In this document: piece by piece, positions 1 through 9,166 of the stretch
Layout of the letters: each line of letters begins with the position of its first letter
Position numbering within the stretch: the stretch's first letter is position 1
Source of the DNA: Cafeteria roenbergensis
Taxonomy: Eukaryota > Sar > Bigyra > Bicosoecida > Cafeteriaceae
Assembly (NCBI GenBank): GCA_008330645.1
Contig: VLTN01000026.1
Coordinates: 396,468 to 460,467 of the forward strand
Reading direction: 5' to 3'
Length of the DNA: 64,000 nucleotides
Notes under the pieces: generated by a model
Databases searched by the model: none
What the model saw: only the letters and a program-made list of their open reading frames with translations
What the model was told of the DNA's origin: nothing
Translations under genes and position numbers: made by a program

Positions 1-468
1 GAGGGCTCTGGCGTTTGGGTAGGCTATGGCCCAAGGCACACTTCGGCCTGTCCGTCTCGCGTGGCCTCGGAGCAGCAGCCGCTCTATCGGCAGCACCTCT
101 CCGCCCAGCAGCAGTTCTATTACCACCAGGGCCAGGGCCAGGGCCAGGACGCGTTGATCCAGCAACACGCAGGTCACAGTGGGGCTCATCCGCCGTTCTC
201 AGGCCAAGCGAGCCTGCATCCGGCCTGGCGGGCGCATGGGCTGCAGCATGCAGGAGCTGGCGGTGGCGCAGGTCCAAGCGGCGCACTGTACCGTGGTGAG
301 ATTGCCGTCCCTGGGGCGCCAGGAGGCGTCGCCCCTCGCGCTGAGCCTCCGGTGCGGCAATTGGAACGCCCGGCAGCCAGCGCCGGGGCTCGAGCGACCG
401 CCCAGGCGCCCGCCCCCGCGGGCGCCGCGGCCATACAAACACTCATCGACGCGGCCAACCTGCTCTAG
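1..468 (+). CDS. C-terminal part of a Gln/Ala-rich protein (5' end outside window)
   Basis: The frame is open from the first base of the window to a TAG at 466-468, so this is most likely the last exon or 3' end of a gene that begins upstream. The roughly 155 residues are low in complexity: a Gln/Tyr/His stretch with QGQGQGQ, then Gly/Ala/Pro-rich sequence, ending in a short hydrophobic tail (IQTLIDAANLL). No domain is recognisable. Such tails occur in regulatory and RNA-binding proteins, but no function is claimed. In such GC-rich DNA a 155-codon open frame can also arise by chance, hence the low confidence. Confidence 0.4.
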   Translation, partial: EGSGVWVGYGPRHTSACPSRVASEQQPLYRQHLSAQQQFYYHQGQGQGQDALIQQHAGHSGAHPPFSGQASLHPAWRAHGLQHAGAGGGAGPSGALYRGEIAVPGAPGGVAPRAEPPVRQLERPAASAGARATAQAPAPAGAAAIQTLIDAANLL

Positions 469-795
469 CGCGATAGTCGGGCCTTGGGGCATGGGCCACA
501 GGCCACGTGCTGGTTTTAACTCGGGTCGGGCTCCCCAACACACCTCGTTTGGCAATGCGTTTGAGGTCCGGCAATTGAGACTCTTTCAGCGATGCGCGCA
601 GTTCGTCCTTTGCTCGAGCGGCCCGTGAAGTCAACTGGCCTGCTTGCCTTTTTGCGTGCGCCGGCGTGGCTGCAAACTGCTGCGCTCAATGTGCTGCGCT
701 CTGCCGGCGGGCGCAGAGCAGAGAATTGGCAGCCGCATGCCGGCACCGAGCGGCGCACACGCAAGCTTCTCCGCACGCTTCGTGCCGGCCAAAGC
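469..795. other. intergenic stretch with no recognisable gene
   Basis: It lies between the partial gene and the GTPase-like gene. An in-frame ATG at 592 extends the downstream reading frame by 68 residues, but those residues look like translated leader (Arg/Leu/Ala-rich, no domain). I treat the stretch as promoter and 5' leader. No other element is seen. Confidence 0.4.
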
Positions 796-3120
796 ATGGC
801 AGCTTGCGGGGCGCCTGACGCATCTGCTGCCACCAGCGCGTGTGCCGTGGAGAAGCCGTTCGTCCTGCTGACAACCGGGCCGGACTCGGACGGCAAGCTT
901 TTTGTTCCGGCCTCCACCCTGCAGCTCCTCGCGACCTTGCCCACCGACGAGATGGCCATCGTGTCCTTTATTGGGCCGAAGGGCAGTGGCAAGAGCAAGG
1001 CTGCCAACTTGACAGTGCAGTGCCTGGCTCGGGAGTGTTGCAGCGATTCTGGGAGTGACGAGCCCGCTGCTGCGCCCGAAGCTTTCGCCGCTGTTTTCAA
1101 GAAGACAGCCTCGCGCGAGGGAGCGAACCACGGCGTGTGGGCGTGCGTGGTCCGCCGAACGAGTCAGCCGCCCGTGCTTGTCATTGACTGCCCGGGGGGG
1201 GCCGATTTCGTGCCGGGCTTTGAGCCGTGGACCTCTGCAGTCGTTTCCTGCATTAGCTCCCTCGTCGTCCTGAGCCACCCGCTGAAGAGCTCGGCCGCCG
1301 CCCTGGCCGACTCTGTTGCAGAGGTGACTGGGGCGGCGACACGCCTGGCGGAGTATGCGGCGTCGCAGGACGCGCTCAGCGGGAGCGCAACAACGCTCGC
1401 CCCAGCCCGCCTCCTGGTTTTGCTGCGAGACTGTGCAAGCTGCGCTGTGGACGCAGAGGCAGCTCACGCGATGCTCTCACGGCGCTCGCACCGGGAAGCA
1501 GCGGCCGGGGCAGCAAGCTGCGAGCTTGCGCGGGCACTGCCACGCGAGCCCAACGTGGTGCGTCTGCCTCCACCCGGCCAAGCACCTGCATCGGGACTTG
1601 GGGGAGCTTTCGAAGATGCATTCCGGGCCAGCGTCTTGCCACTGGTACTGACTTCCCTGGCAAGGCCGGCTCAGGGAGGCGGCACGAGACGGGCGCCACT
1701 GCCAGACGCGCTTGGCGTGCAGCTGCTACGGCTGTGCCATCTGGCGGAGTTTACCCTCCCGTCGCGTATCAGGGTCCCTGACCCCGTCTCCCAAGTTCAC
1801 AGCCTTCTGGTAAAGGAAGGGGTGGCCGCTGTCAAGGCGGTGTTGTCGTTTCACACGACGCGACTCCAGAGCTGGATTGGCTGGAACCGCGGGGTTCCGC
1901 CTGCAGCCACCGCAGCCGCCATTCGGAATGTGCGCAGCTGGGTACACGAGGCCGTGACACAAGCAGCCAGCGGGAGCGAGACCGTCCTGACGGAGGTGCT
2001 CCAAGGCATCGCGTCCGATGTGTCCGAGCAGCTGGATGACATTGAGAAGCGAGCTGCCCTCTTGATGCGCAATGCCCGGGCAAGGCTTGCAGACCTGCTC
2101 AACACTAAGCTGCGCGCGGAAGTCGAGCGGGAAGCTGCGGAGCTCATGTCCGCACCAGAGTCACCGCAGCTCCGTGGGACCGACACGCGTCGCTCCCGGG
2201 GCTCCTCGGTGCCCGCAATCCAGGCCGCAGGCGAAGGCATCGCGCGCCAGGCGTGGAACAATGTCGTTCGCGCCCCTCTTGAGGAGGCAGCAGCCGCCGA
2301 CTGTGCGTCAATGTTTGGCTTCACCGAGCGCGAGTTTTGGCCTTGCGAACCGGAGGACAGCGAGCCCATCGACGAGGCGCCGGGCGCGAGTGGTGCAGGC
2401 GGTAGCGAAGGCCAGGTCGAAGCCGCGCAAGGCGACTCCTGCAATGCAGAGGAGGAGCTTGACGCTACGTTCTGGTTCTTGAGGACCGATGGGGCTGTTC
2501 CGGACGAGGTGATGAATTTCGCCGCAGTGTCTCGATTCGCGATGGCCCGACTCACGTCTGATGCCCTCCGCATGGCTCCTCCGGCGCTGGCCACCAGCGC
2601 GCATCGCGCGCTCGGGGCGGCCAGTGGGCGTCTTCTTGCCTCCGACGGTGCGGGCGCCCCTGTGCCCGCTCTGGACGGAGTTTCCCAGCCCCGAGACTGC
2701 GGCCCCGCACCTGGCTGGCGAGATAACGGCATCCAGCGCATCGCATCCGCGTACGTGGAGGACCAGCTGCATGTTTGCCGTCGCCTCGGCGGAGAGTCCC
2801 CGGAGAACGTGCGGCGGTGGCGAGCATGCGCCGAGGAGGCTGTGCGCAACCTCGCGAAGCTTCGCATTGAGGAGGTCCAACGCGAGCTTGCCTCGAGCTT
2901 GGCCCAGATTGCAGCTGTCGAGTCGCGAAACGCGGACCTCCTGGCCAGCCGACCAGGCGCTCCGGGAACGAGCCCCCATGCCGGAGCGCAGCCAGCGACG
3001 CATGGCCGCACCGAAGCAGCAGCGACTGCCGTCCGGGCAGGGAGTCATGAAGAGGCTGCATCTGCTGCCTACGAGGCTCCACCTCCATGCCCGGCTGCTA
3101 GGATTCAGCCGAGCGGGTAA
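796..3120 (+). CDS. GBP/atlastin-like large GTPase (dynamin superfamily), divergent
   Basis: An intronless gene of 774 residues from ATG 796. That start is preferred over in-frame ATG 592 because it places the conserved entry to the G domain (KPFVLL, then a Gly-Lys-Leu segment) about 20 residues in, as in guanylate-binding proteins. The G domain shows P-loop GPKGSGKS near residue 60, a HGVWACVV strand matching the GIW region of GBP/RHD3, DCPG at the G3 position, and LLVLLRD matching the RD motif that replaces NKxD in this superfamily. The Thr usually found in switch I just before the GxW segment is not visible (GANHGVW), so GTP hydrolysis may be altered. The remainder is Ala/Glu-rich and probably helical, and no membrane hairpin is visible, which argues against atlastin/Sey1. 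Family assignment is fairly secure. The cellular role (membrane remodelling or defence) is inference. Confidence 0.7.
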   Translation: MAACGAPDASAATSACAVEKPFVLLTTGPDSDGKLFVPASTLQLLATLPTDEMAIVSFIGPKGSGKSKAANLTVQCLARECCSDSGSDEPAAAPEAFAAVFKKTASREGANHGVWACVVRRTSQPPVLVIDCPGGADFVPGFEPWTSAVVSCISSLVVLSHPLKSSAAALADSVAEVTGAATRLAEYAASQDALSGSATTLAPARLLVLLRDCASCAVDAEAAHAMLSRRSHREAAAGAASCELARALPREPNVVRLPPPGQAPASGLGGAFEDAFRASVLPLVLTSLARPAQGGGTRRAPLPDALGVQLLRLCHLAEFTLPSRIRVPDPVSQVHSLLVKEGVAAVKAVLSFHTTRLQSWIGWNRGVPPAATAAAIRNVRSWVHEAVTQAASGSETVLTEVLQGIASDVSEQLDDIEKRAALLMRNARARLADLLNTKLRAEVEREAAELMSAPESPQLRGTDTRRSRGSSVPAIQAAGEGIARQAWNNVVRAPLEEAAAADCASMFGFTEREFWPCEPEDSEPIDEAPGASGAGGSEGQVEAAQGDSCNAEEELDATFWFLRTDGAVPDEVMNFAAVSRFAMARLTSDALRMAPPALATSAHRALGAASGRLLASDGAGAPVPALDGVSQPRDCGPAPGWRDNGIQRIASAYVEDQLHVCRRLGGESPENVRRWRACAEEAVRNLAKLRIEEVQRELASSLAQIAAVESRNADLLASRPGAPGTSPHAGAQPATHGRTEAAATAVRAGSHEEAASAAYEAPPPCPAARIQPSG

Positions 3121-3725
3121 GCCAGCTCGGCTCAAGTGATCCCCGAGCTGAGTCGCGAGTAAGCACGTCGCAAAGCAGGCATGCAGGGCCGTGGGAAGGC
3201 AACAAGGCGCTGAGCGATGCCGTGCCATGGTGGCTGAGTGGGGGCAGGGCGGCGTGGGCGCCTGGCGCTGCGTCGTGATTCGCATGCGCAAGTGGCCTTT
3301 GTGCGCTCGGCGAGAGGTGCTGGCGAAGGTCGTCCGCACGCAGGCCAGCGCAGCATTGGAGTCGTCGGCCGGAGGCGCGTTTGTGGTTGCTACGCGGCGG
3401 TTTGCGATCGAGTGTGACCTGTGTCCGAGGCCTGTGACTGCCGAACGCTCGGCGGAGGCAAGAATGTGTCAGTTTCCGCGCGGCTCTGCAAGCGCGCTCG
3501 GCAGCCATTGCTGCATTGCTCCGGCCCGCGCACGCCCGCGACCGCAGCCGGGCCAGGCGCTGACACGGCCGCTCTTGCCGGGCACCGGCCACTCGCTTTG
3601 GGCAGCCCAGCGGAAAACAGGCGCGCCCCGGTCGCCGGGAGCTGCGTCTCTCGCTGCGTTCGCTGCCAGCAGCAGACGATTGCTCCCCGTTCCCGGTAAG
3701 GCGCGGACAGTCCCAGGAGCACGCC
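3121..3725. other. intergenic region without a supported gene
   Basis: It spans the 3' end of the GTPase-like gene and the presumed promoter of the BTB gene. Overlapping open frames of up to 218 codons occur on both strands, but their Arg/Ala/Ser composition looks like the by-product of high G+C. No domain, repeat or RNA was recognised. Confidence 0.5.
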
Positions 3726-6389
3726 ATGGATGAGGGCGCAGGGGCCCACCGCATTGCGTTTGCGGACGCCCATGAGCGCGGGGCCGCTTCGGCGCAGCCA
3801 GCGGACCGGCTGCCCCCTCAGCAGCCAAAGATGCAACGCTCGGGAAGCCGCTCTGCGCTTCTCAGGGCTGGTGAGACGGCGATGGGCGGTCAACGCCTGG
3901 ATCCCATTGGCCTGTCGTCCCCAGGCGCGGCGAGCGCACACGCCAGGCGCCCTTTGCCGTCGCTCGAGGGGCACGGTTTGGCAGCGCCCCACGGCGAGCA
4001 GCTCAGCCACCCGCGCGCGCCCGCTGTCCAGTCCCCGGCCGGGCACGCCATCACTATGTCAGCGCCGCATCGCATGGCGGCAGGGTTCGCTGCGGCCGCG
4101 TCGCGAGCTGCATCCGACGGGCCCGTGGGTGCCGCCGGCACGCGGCGCGCGAGCGTCACGCCGCCCCGGACGGCGAGCCGTGGCTCCGGCGCCGCCCCGT
4201 CCCCGCCGCCGTCAGAGGCCCACACGTCTGCGAGCGTGTCTCGCCCCAGCGGCTCCGGGCGCGGCAGCGCGGGGCGGGCCTCGCCCGCGCCCTCAGCACA
4301 GGAGAGGCCCTCTCGGCCACAGGGCGGCGGAGCGACCAGGGGTTCGGAGGCCCGTGCGGACGCGACGGCCTCACGGCACCCCGCGCCCGCCGTCGTGGCC
4401 TCCCTCTCGTCCTCGTCCTCGCCGCCTGCAGCGGCTGCGGCTGTGGAAGCAGATGCAGCGCCCCGCGGTCGGGCCGCGGCGGCGGCTGCGCCCCGCAGCG
4501 CCCAGAGCTCGCATCAGCCGCCCCGACGATCCGCAAGAGCGGGCCGCCGCGCCCCCTCGCTGGCAGCGAGCGACGGCGGCGGCGGCGGCTCTGCCGGACC
4601 AGTCGCCCCGCGCGGCCGCCGGGCCGAGGGAGGCCCTTCCACGGCTGAGGCCACGGGCGGCGGCAGGGCCGCCGCCGCGCCCTCCTCCCCCGTGCTGGCG
4701 GCGTCGGAGAGCGGGGACATGTGGAGCGGCGCCGCCTCCGCCGCGGGCACGGCCGACCCCTCGCCGGCCGGATACCCGCCAAGCACAGGTGGCGCCGGGG
4801 ACGGGCCGGGGGCAGTGGGGCGCAGACGGCCCCGCGGAGGGCGGGGGGGGCCTCGCGCGGTCCCTGGGGCGGCGGCGGACGGGGGCGCGCCCGAACCGAG
4901 CGGCTTGAGCGAACGGGACGACGCGTCGCCTCCGCGGCCCGACGCCGGTGAGATCGTGACTCTCAACGTGGGCGGCACGGCCTTCACGACGACGCGGTCC
5001 ACGCTCGCCGCCGTGCCCGGCTCTCTCCTGTCTCGGCTGGCCGACGGGGCGCCCGTTTTCCCGCTTCGTGACTCGCACGGCGCCTTCTTCATAGACCGCG
5101 ACCCGTCGCAGTTTCACGTGGTCCTCGACTTCTTGCGGGCCGGCCGCCAGGCCTGCCTGCTGCCGGACAGCCGGCCAGCGCTGGTGCGGCTGGCGGCAGA
5201 GGCGCGATACTACGAGCTGCCTTCGCTCGCCGACGAGGCGGACGCGGAGGTCTTGCGGCTCGCGGCCAAGCCCATCTCGCGCGGGCTGGTGCTGCAGCTG
5301 CTGCACTCGAGCAGCGACGGCAGGCTGCAGCTGCCAGCCACCAAGCTGTGCGGGCTGGTGCTGAGCTTCCTGCGGCTGGTGGACTCGACCTTCACGGGCT
5401 GCGACTTTGCCGGCGCGGACCTGAGCGGCTCGGACCTGGGGCGCTGCCAAGCCACCTTCGCGTCCTTTGCGGGGGCGAATCTGACGTCGGCCACGCTGGC
5501 GGAGGCTCGGCTGGAGCGCAGCGTGTTCCGCTCGGCCACGATGGTGCGGGCCAACCTCGCCGGCGCGGACCTCCGATCAGCTGACTTCACGCGGTGCGAC
5601 CTGCGTCGCGCGAACCTCACGGCGGCCTCGGTAAAGGGTGCGCTGTGGGGGGGGGCGACGCTGGAGAAGGCCGTCGTCATCGGCGTGGACCTTCGAGGGG
5701 CCGACATGCAGGGGCTGGTGCTTCGGGAGGCCAACTTCGAGGGCTCGGACCTGAGCGGCGCGGTGCTGCGCGGCAGTGACCTCTCCCGGGCCAACCTGTG
5801 GGGCTGTCAGGGGCTGGAGTCGGCCGACCTGGAGGGCTGCCTGCTCGCCGGGGCGATTCTGCCCCCGGGGGTGCGCGAGGAGACGAGGCGCGGTTCCACG
5901 CTGGCCGCCGGCGCGGGACCGGGGGCCGCGGACGCTGAGGGCGCGTCGGGGAGCTGGACGGCGCAGGTCCCGGCGCGGTCCCGAGCGACGTCGACATCGG
6001 CGTTCCGGGGCCGGGAGGACGGGCCGGCGCCGCGCCAGGGCACCGCGCCTCAGCCCAGGCAGCGGCAGCGAGTGAGCGGCGGGGCGGGCGGCGGCGGGGC
6101 GCCGGCGCGGCCTTCGCAGGGCACGGCCGGCGCGCCGGCGCAGCAGCCCCGGAGGCAGGGTCTCGCGGGCGCTGGGGCCGCGTCGCTCGCGCGCCCTGCG
6201 CCCAACACCGGACGCGACGTCACCATGGCGGGGCTCGCCTCAGCCAGCGCGGCAGGCGCGAGCTTGTGGGCCAGCGACCGCGTCTGGACCGGCTCCGGCG
6301 TGTCCGCGCAGGAGCCTGAGATGCCCTCGCCCCTGTCCGCGATGCGGGACGACCCGCCCACAAGAGCCCGCGACTTTGGGGGCAAGTAG
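3726..6389 (+). CDS. KCTD9-like protein: T1-type BTB domain plus pentapeptide repeats
   Basis: A single-exon gene of 887 residues starting MDEGAG at 3726. Residues 1 to about 405 are Pro/Ala/Arg/Ser-rich and probably disordered. A potassium-channel-tetramerisation BTB domain follows (about 409-510), opening EIVTLNVGG and containing FFIDRDPSQF and RYYELPSLAD. From about 556 to 716 there is a run of A(D/N)LxxA-type pentapeptide repeats (ADLSGSDL, ANLTSA, ADLRSADF, ANLTAAS, SDLSGAVL and others), which should form a right-handed quadrilateral beta-helix. The last 170 residues are again disordered. BTB followed by pentapeptides is the architecture of animal KCTD9, a candidate substrate adaptor for CUL3 ubiquitin ligases. 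The adaptor role here is inference. The 400-residue disordered N-terminus is unusual for the family. Confidence 0.85.
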   Translation: MDEGAGAHRIAFADAHERGAASAQPADRLPPQQPKMQRSGSRSALLRAGETAMGGQRLDPIGLSSPGAASAHARRPLPSLEGHGLAAPHGEQLSHPRAPAVQSPAGHAITMSAPHRMAAGFAAAASRAASDGPVGAAGTRRASVTPPRTASRGSGAAPSPPPSEAHTSASVSRPSGSGRGSAGRASPAPSAQERPSRPQGGGATRGSEARADATASRHPAPAVVASLSSSSSPPAAAAAVEADAAPRGRAAAAAAPRSAQSSHQPPRRSARAGRRAPSLAASDGGGGGSAGPVAPRGRRAEGGPSTAEATGGGRAAAAPSSPVLAASESGDMWSGAASAAGTADPSPAGYPPSTGGAGDGPGAVGRRRPRGGRGGPRAVPGAAADGGAPEPSGLSERDDASPPRPDAGEIVTLNVGGTAFTTTRSTLAAVPGSLLSRLADGAPVFPLRDSHGAFFIDRDPSQFHVVLDFLRAGRQACLLPDSRPALVRLAAEARYYELPSLADEADAEVLRLAAKPISRGLVLQLLHSSSDGRLQLPATKLCGLVLSFLRLVDSTFTGCDFAGADLSGSDLGRCQATFASFAGANLTSATLAEARLERSVFRSATMVRANLAGADLRSADFTRCDLRRANLTAASVKGALWGGATLEKAVVIGVDLRGADMQGLVLREANFEGSDLSGAVLRGSDLSRANLWGCQGLESADLEGCLLAGAILPPGVREETRRGSTLAAGAGPGAADAEGASGSWTAQVPARSRATSTSAFRGREDGPAPRQGTAPQPRQRQRVSGGAGGGGAPARPSQGTAGAPAQQPRRQGLAGAGAASLARPAPNTGRDVTMAGLASASAAGASLWASDRVWTGSGVSAQEPEMPSPLSAMRDDPPTRARDFGGK

Positions 6390-6662
6390 CCCCCCGGGGC
6401 CTGCGCGCTTGCGGGGCGGCCGACGCCGCTGTCCGGCGACTTGGGGCCAGTCGGGCAAGGCGCGCCTCGGCGTGCCGCTTGCCCAAGACGCAGACGCAAG
6501 AGCTTCTCATGACTGTGCCGCCCGCCTCACCCGCGAGCGCAACTCACACACGCGCTCATTGCTCAGTTGAATTGCGGGTCAGCAGCCAGAGTCGCTTCCG
6601 TTGCCCCAGCCCGAAAATCATCGGCTCTCCCGGGCACCCGGTCGCGGTGGCACAGTGCCGCC

Positions 6663-8740
6663 ATGGCAACTCGCCGCGCTGCCAGGCTCGTGGCGATGGC
6701 CGCTGCCATGCTTGCGACTGTGCGCTGCGGCGCCGCGAGGGGGTTGTCCGGGTCCAGGCCCAACGTGAGAGGCAGTTGCAGTGGGCCGATCCGAAGCGCA
6801 GCCTCGCGCCGCCCAGCTTCCGAACCACCGACTTCGCCCCTCGCTAACCCGCGCCGTGTCGCATCGCAGATTGTATGGATCATGGTGAGTACGTTCGGTG
6901 CGGGCCCGGGCCTGCGTTGGGGGCCAGGCTGAGTGCTTGACCGCACGGTCGCCTAGTCGCCGCCCTCACCTCGCCGCGCAGGCCGACGACCTGGGGTACG
7001 GCGAGCCCTCGTACATGGCGACCGACTCGCCTCACGGCCGCATCAGCACGCCGAACATCGACCGGCTCTCGTCGGAGGGCCTGCGGTTCACGTCGGCGTA
7101 CACCGGCGAGGCCGTGTGCTCGCCGTCTCGCGGCTCCCTCATGACGGGCTACCACACGGGCCACGCGTACATCCGGGGCAACTACCCCTACGACGGACAC
7201 GACCTCCCCCTGCGCGACACCGACGGTGAGATCGCTCCTCCTCTCAGCCCACCCCCCCCCCCTCCCCCCCTGCTGCGCGCGCGCTGTCCCCGTTGCAACT
7301 GTTTCACTGCGCTGAGAGCCAACCCCCGCCACCCCGCGCCCGCTACCGTGCCGCAGTGACGTACGCGGAGGTCCTGCGCGGCGCCGGGTACCGCACTCTG
7401 TGGGTCGGCAAGTCCGGCCTGGGCTGGGTGGACAACTCCGGGGCACCGTGGCGGCTGGGGTTCGATTACTTCTACGGGGAGCCAGACCAGGCAGGGTGCC
7501 ACGACATGTACCCCGTGGGCTACAACGGGACCGACCCCGCAGCGGCGGGCAGGCCGACCGTGTTCGACAACACCACCGCGCTGTACCTGCCGCAGAACGT
7601 GGGCGCGTCGCGCGAGCGGTGCATGCAGCAGGGCGGTGGCGGCTGCTGGTACACCCACGACGCCTGGACCAACAAGTCGCTTGAGCTGATCGAGCAGGAG
7701 GCGGCGCGCCAGCGGGCCGAGCTGGCGGCGGGAGCGCAGGAGGCAGCACCCTTCGCGCTGCTCGTCGCCTACACGGACCCGCACGCGGGCGGGTGGTCCG
7801 GGGAGCAGGAGACGGGCGCCCCCGTGCCGTCAGACGGCCAGTACGGCAAGGAGGCGTGGCCGGACGTGGAGCGCGACCACGCCTCTGTCATCTCCAACTA
7901 CCTCGACCGCGACGTGGGTCGCATCGTGCAAGCGCTGCAGCAGCAGGGGCTACAGGAGGACACGGTCGTCTTCTTCGCCTCGGACAACGGTGAGCGGGGT
8001 GCGCAGCGCGGTGGTTAGCGCGCGGGGGGCAGGGTGTGCCCCCGTCGAGCCGCTGCAGCGGCTGCGCTCCTCGCGAACGCTGCGCTCCACGCGAACGCGC
8101 ACGCAGCGCCCGGCGACCCGCCCCCGGATCCTCGCGCCTGGGTGCATGCCGCATGCCGTCCCACCCCCCGCGCACCGCAGGCGCGCACAACGAGGGCGGG
8201 CACGACGTGCACTTCTTCAACTCCAGCGGCCCCCTCCGGGGATACAAGCGCGCGCTCTTCGAGGGCGGCGTGCGCTCCCCCTCCTGGATCCGCTGGCCGG
8301 GCAAGGTTGCGCCGGGGACGTCCGACCAGCCGTGGGCCTTCTGGGACGTGCTGCCCACGTTCGCGGACCTGGCCGGCGCCAACCGCTCGGCCTTCCCGGC
8401 GGACATTGACGGCCGCAGCATCGTGCCCCTCATCGACGGGAGCGGCGCGTACAACGCTTCAGAGAGGCTCTTCTACTTTGAGTTCTGCACCGACATCCAG
8501 CCGTGGGTGGGGGGCTCCAACCGCAAGGGCTGGACGCACTCGCTGCGGCAGGGGGATTGGAAAATCGTGGCTTTCGAGCTGGACGGCGAGTACATGCTCT
8601 TTAACCTCGCGGACGACCTCGGGGAGAAGAACAACCTGGCGAGCAGCCACCCAGACATCGTCCAACGAATGGCCGCGCTGGCTAAGGGTCAACACACGGA
8701 GTCCGCGCTCTTTCCGTCGCACGACTGTCGCCCCAGCTGA
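6663..8740 (+). CDS. secreted arylsulfatase-type sulfatase (5 exons)
   Basis: Model: 6663-6764, 6870-6884, 6982-7225, 7357-7989, 8181-8740 (517 residues). All introns begin GTGAG and end GCAG, and the phases join correctly. Exon 1 encodes a hydrophobic signal peptide (MATRRAARLVAM...) ending at SRPN. A 15-nt exon encodes IVWIM and exon 3 begins ADDLGYGEPS, which together rebuild the canonical metal-binding N-terminus RPN-IVWIM-ADDLGYGE. The formylglycine signature is VCSPSRGSLMTG with Cys at residue 85. Further landmarks are TYAEVLRGAGYRT, GKSGLG (usually GKWHLG), the metal ligands SDNG (across the exon 4/5 join) and a C-terminal GDWKIVAFE segment. Sulfatases of this type hydrolyse sulfate esters, here probably of sulfated glycans in the secretory pathway or outside the cell. 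The exact substrate cannot be told. Confidence 0.87.
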
Positions 8741-9166
8741 GCGCGCTGCGGCCGCGGCGACGAGTGCGCCTTCACCGGGTTCCCTCTGGCGCCTGGGCCT
8801 TGGCCGTCGCGCAGTGGCTCTTGCTGCCGTGGGGGCCGTGTGCAGCTGGATGGGTCCGCAGTGTGGCGGAACGTGTGGCTGGTGCGTGGTCGCACAGGCG
8901 CCAATGCTGAGCCGCAGCACGTCGCGCGCGCTTGCCCCGCACCTGAGGGCAAACCCACAGGAGCCCACTCACAGGATTCCGCGCACAGTCGCATGCAAAG
9001 CGCGCCGCTCGCGCCCGTGCGGGCCACAGTGCTCGGGACCGGCGGCGGAGAAATCGCGGCAGAGTCGCTTGCGCCAGCGACGGCGCCCTCAGCCGTGGCG
9101 GCACTGCCAGGCCGCCGAGCGCGCCCCGGGTGTCCAGGGCCGCCCCTGTGTTCAGCGCCTGGGAGC
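8741..9166. other. intergenic region or upstream leader of the methyltransferase gene
   Basis: The frame of the next gene stays open back to about 8840, with an in-frame ATG at 8993. Part of this stretch could therefore code for an N-terminal extension, though its composition (Ala/Pro/Gly, no clear presequence) does not support that. No other feature is seen. Confidence 0.35.

Noticed and set aside
592-795. N-terminal extension of the GTPase-like protein from ATG 592
   Set aside because: The 68 residues look like translated leader and have no counterpart in the family; ATG 796 gives the usual distance to the G domain.
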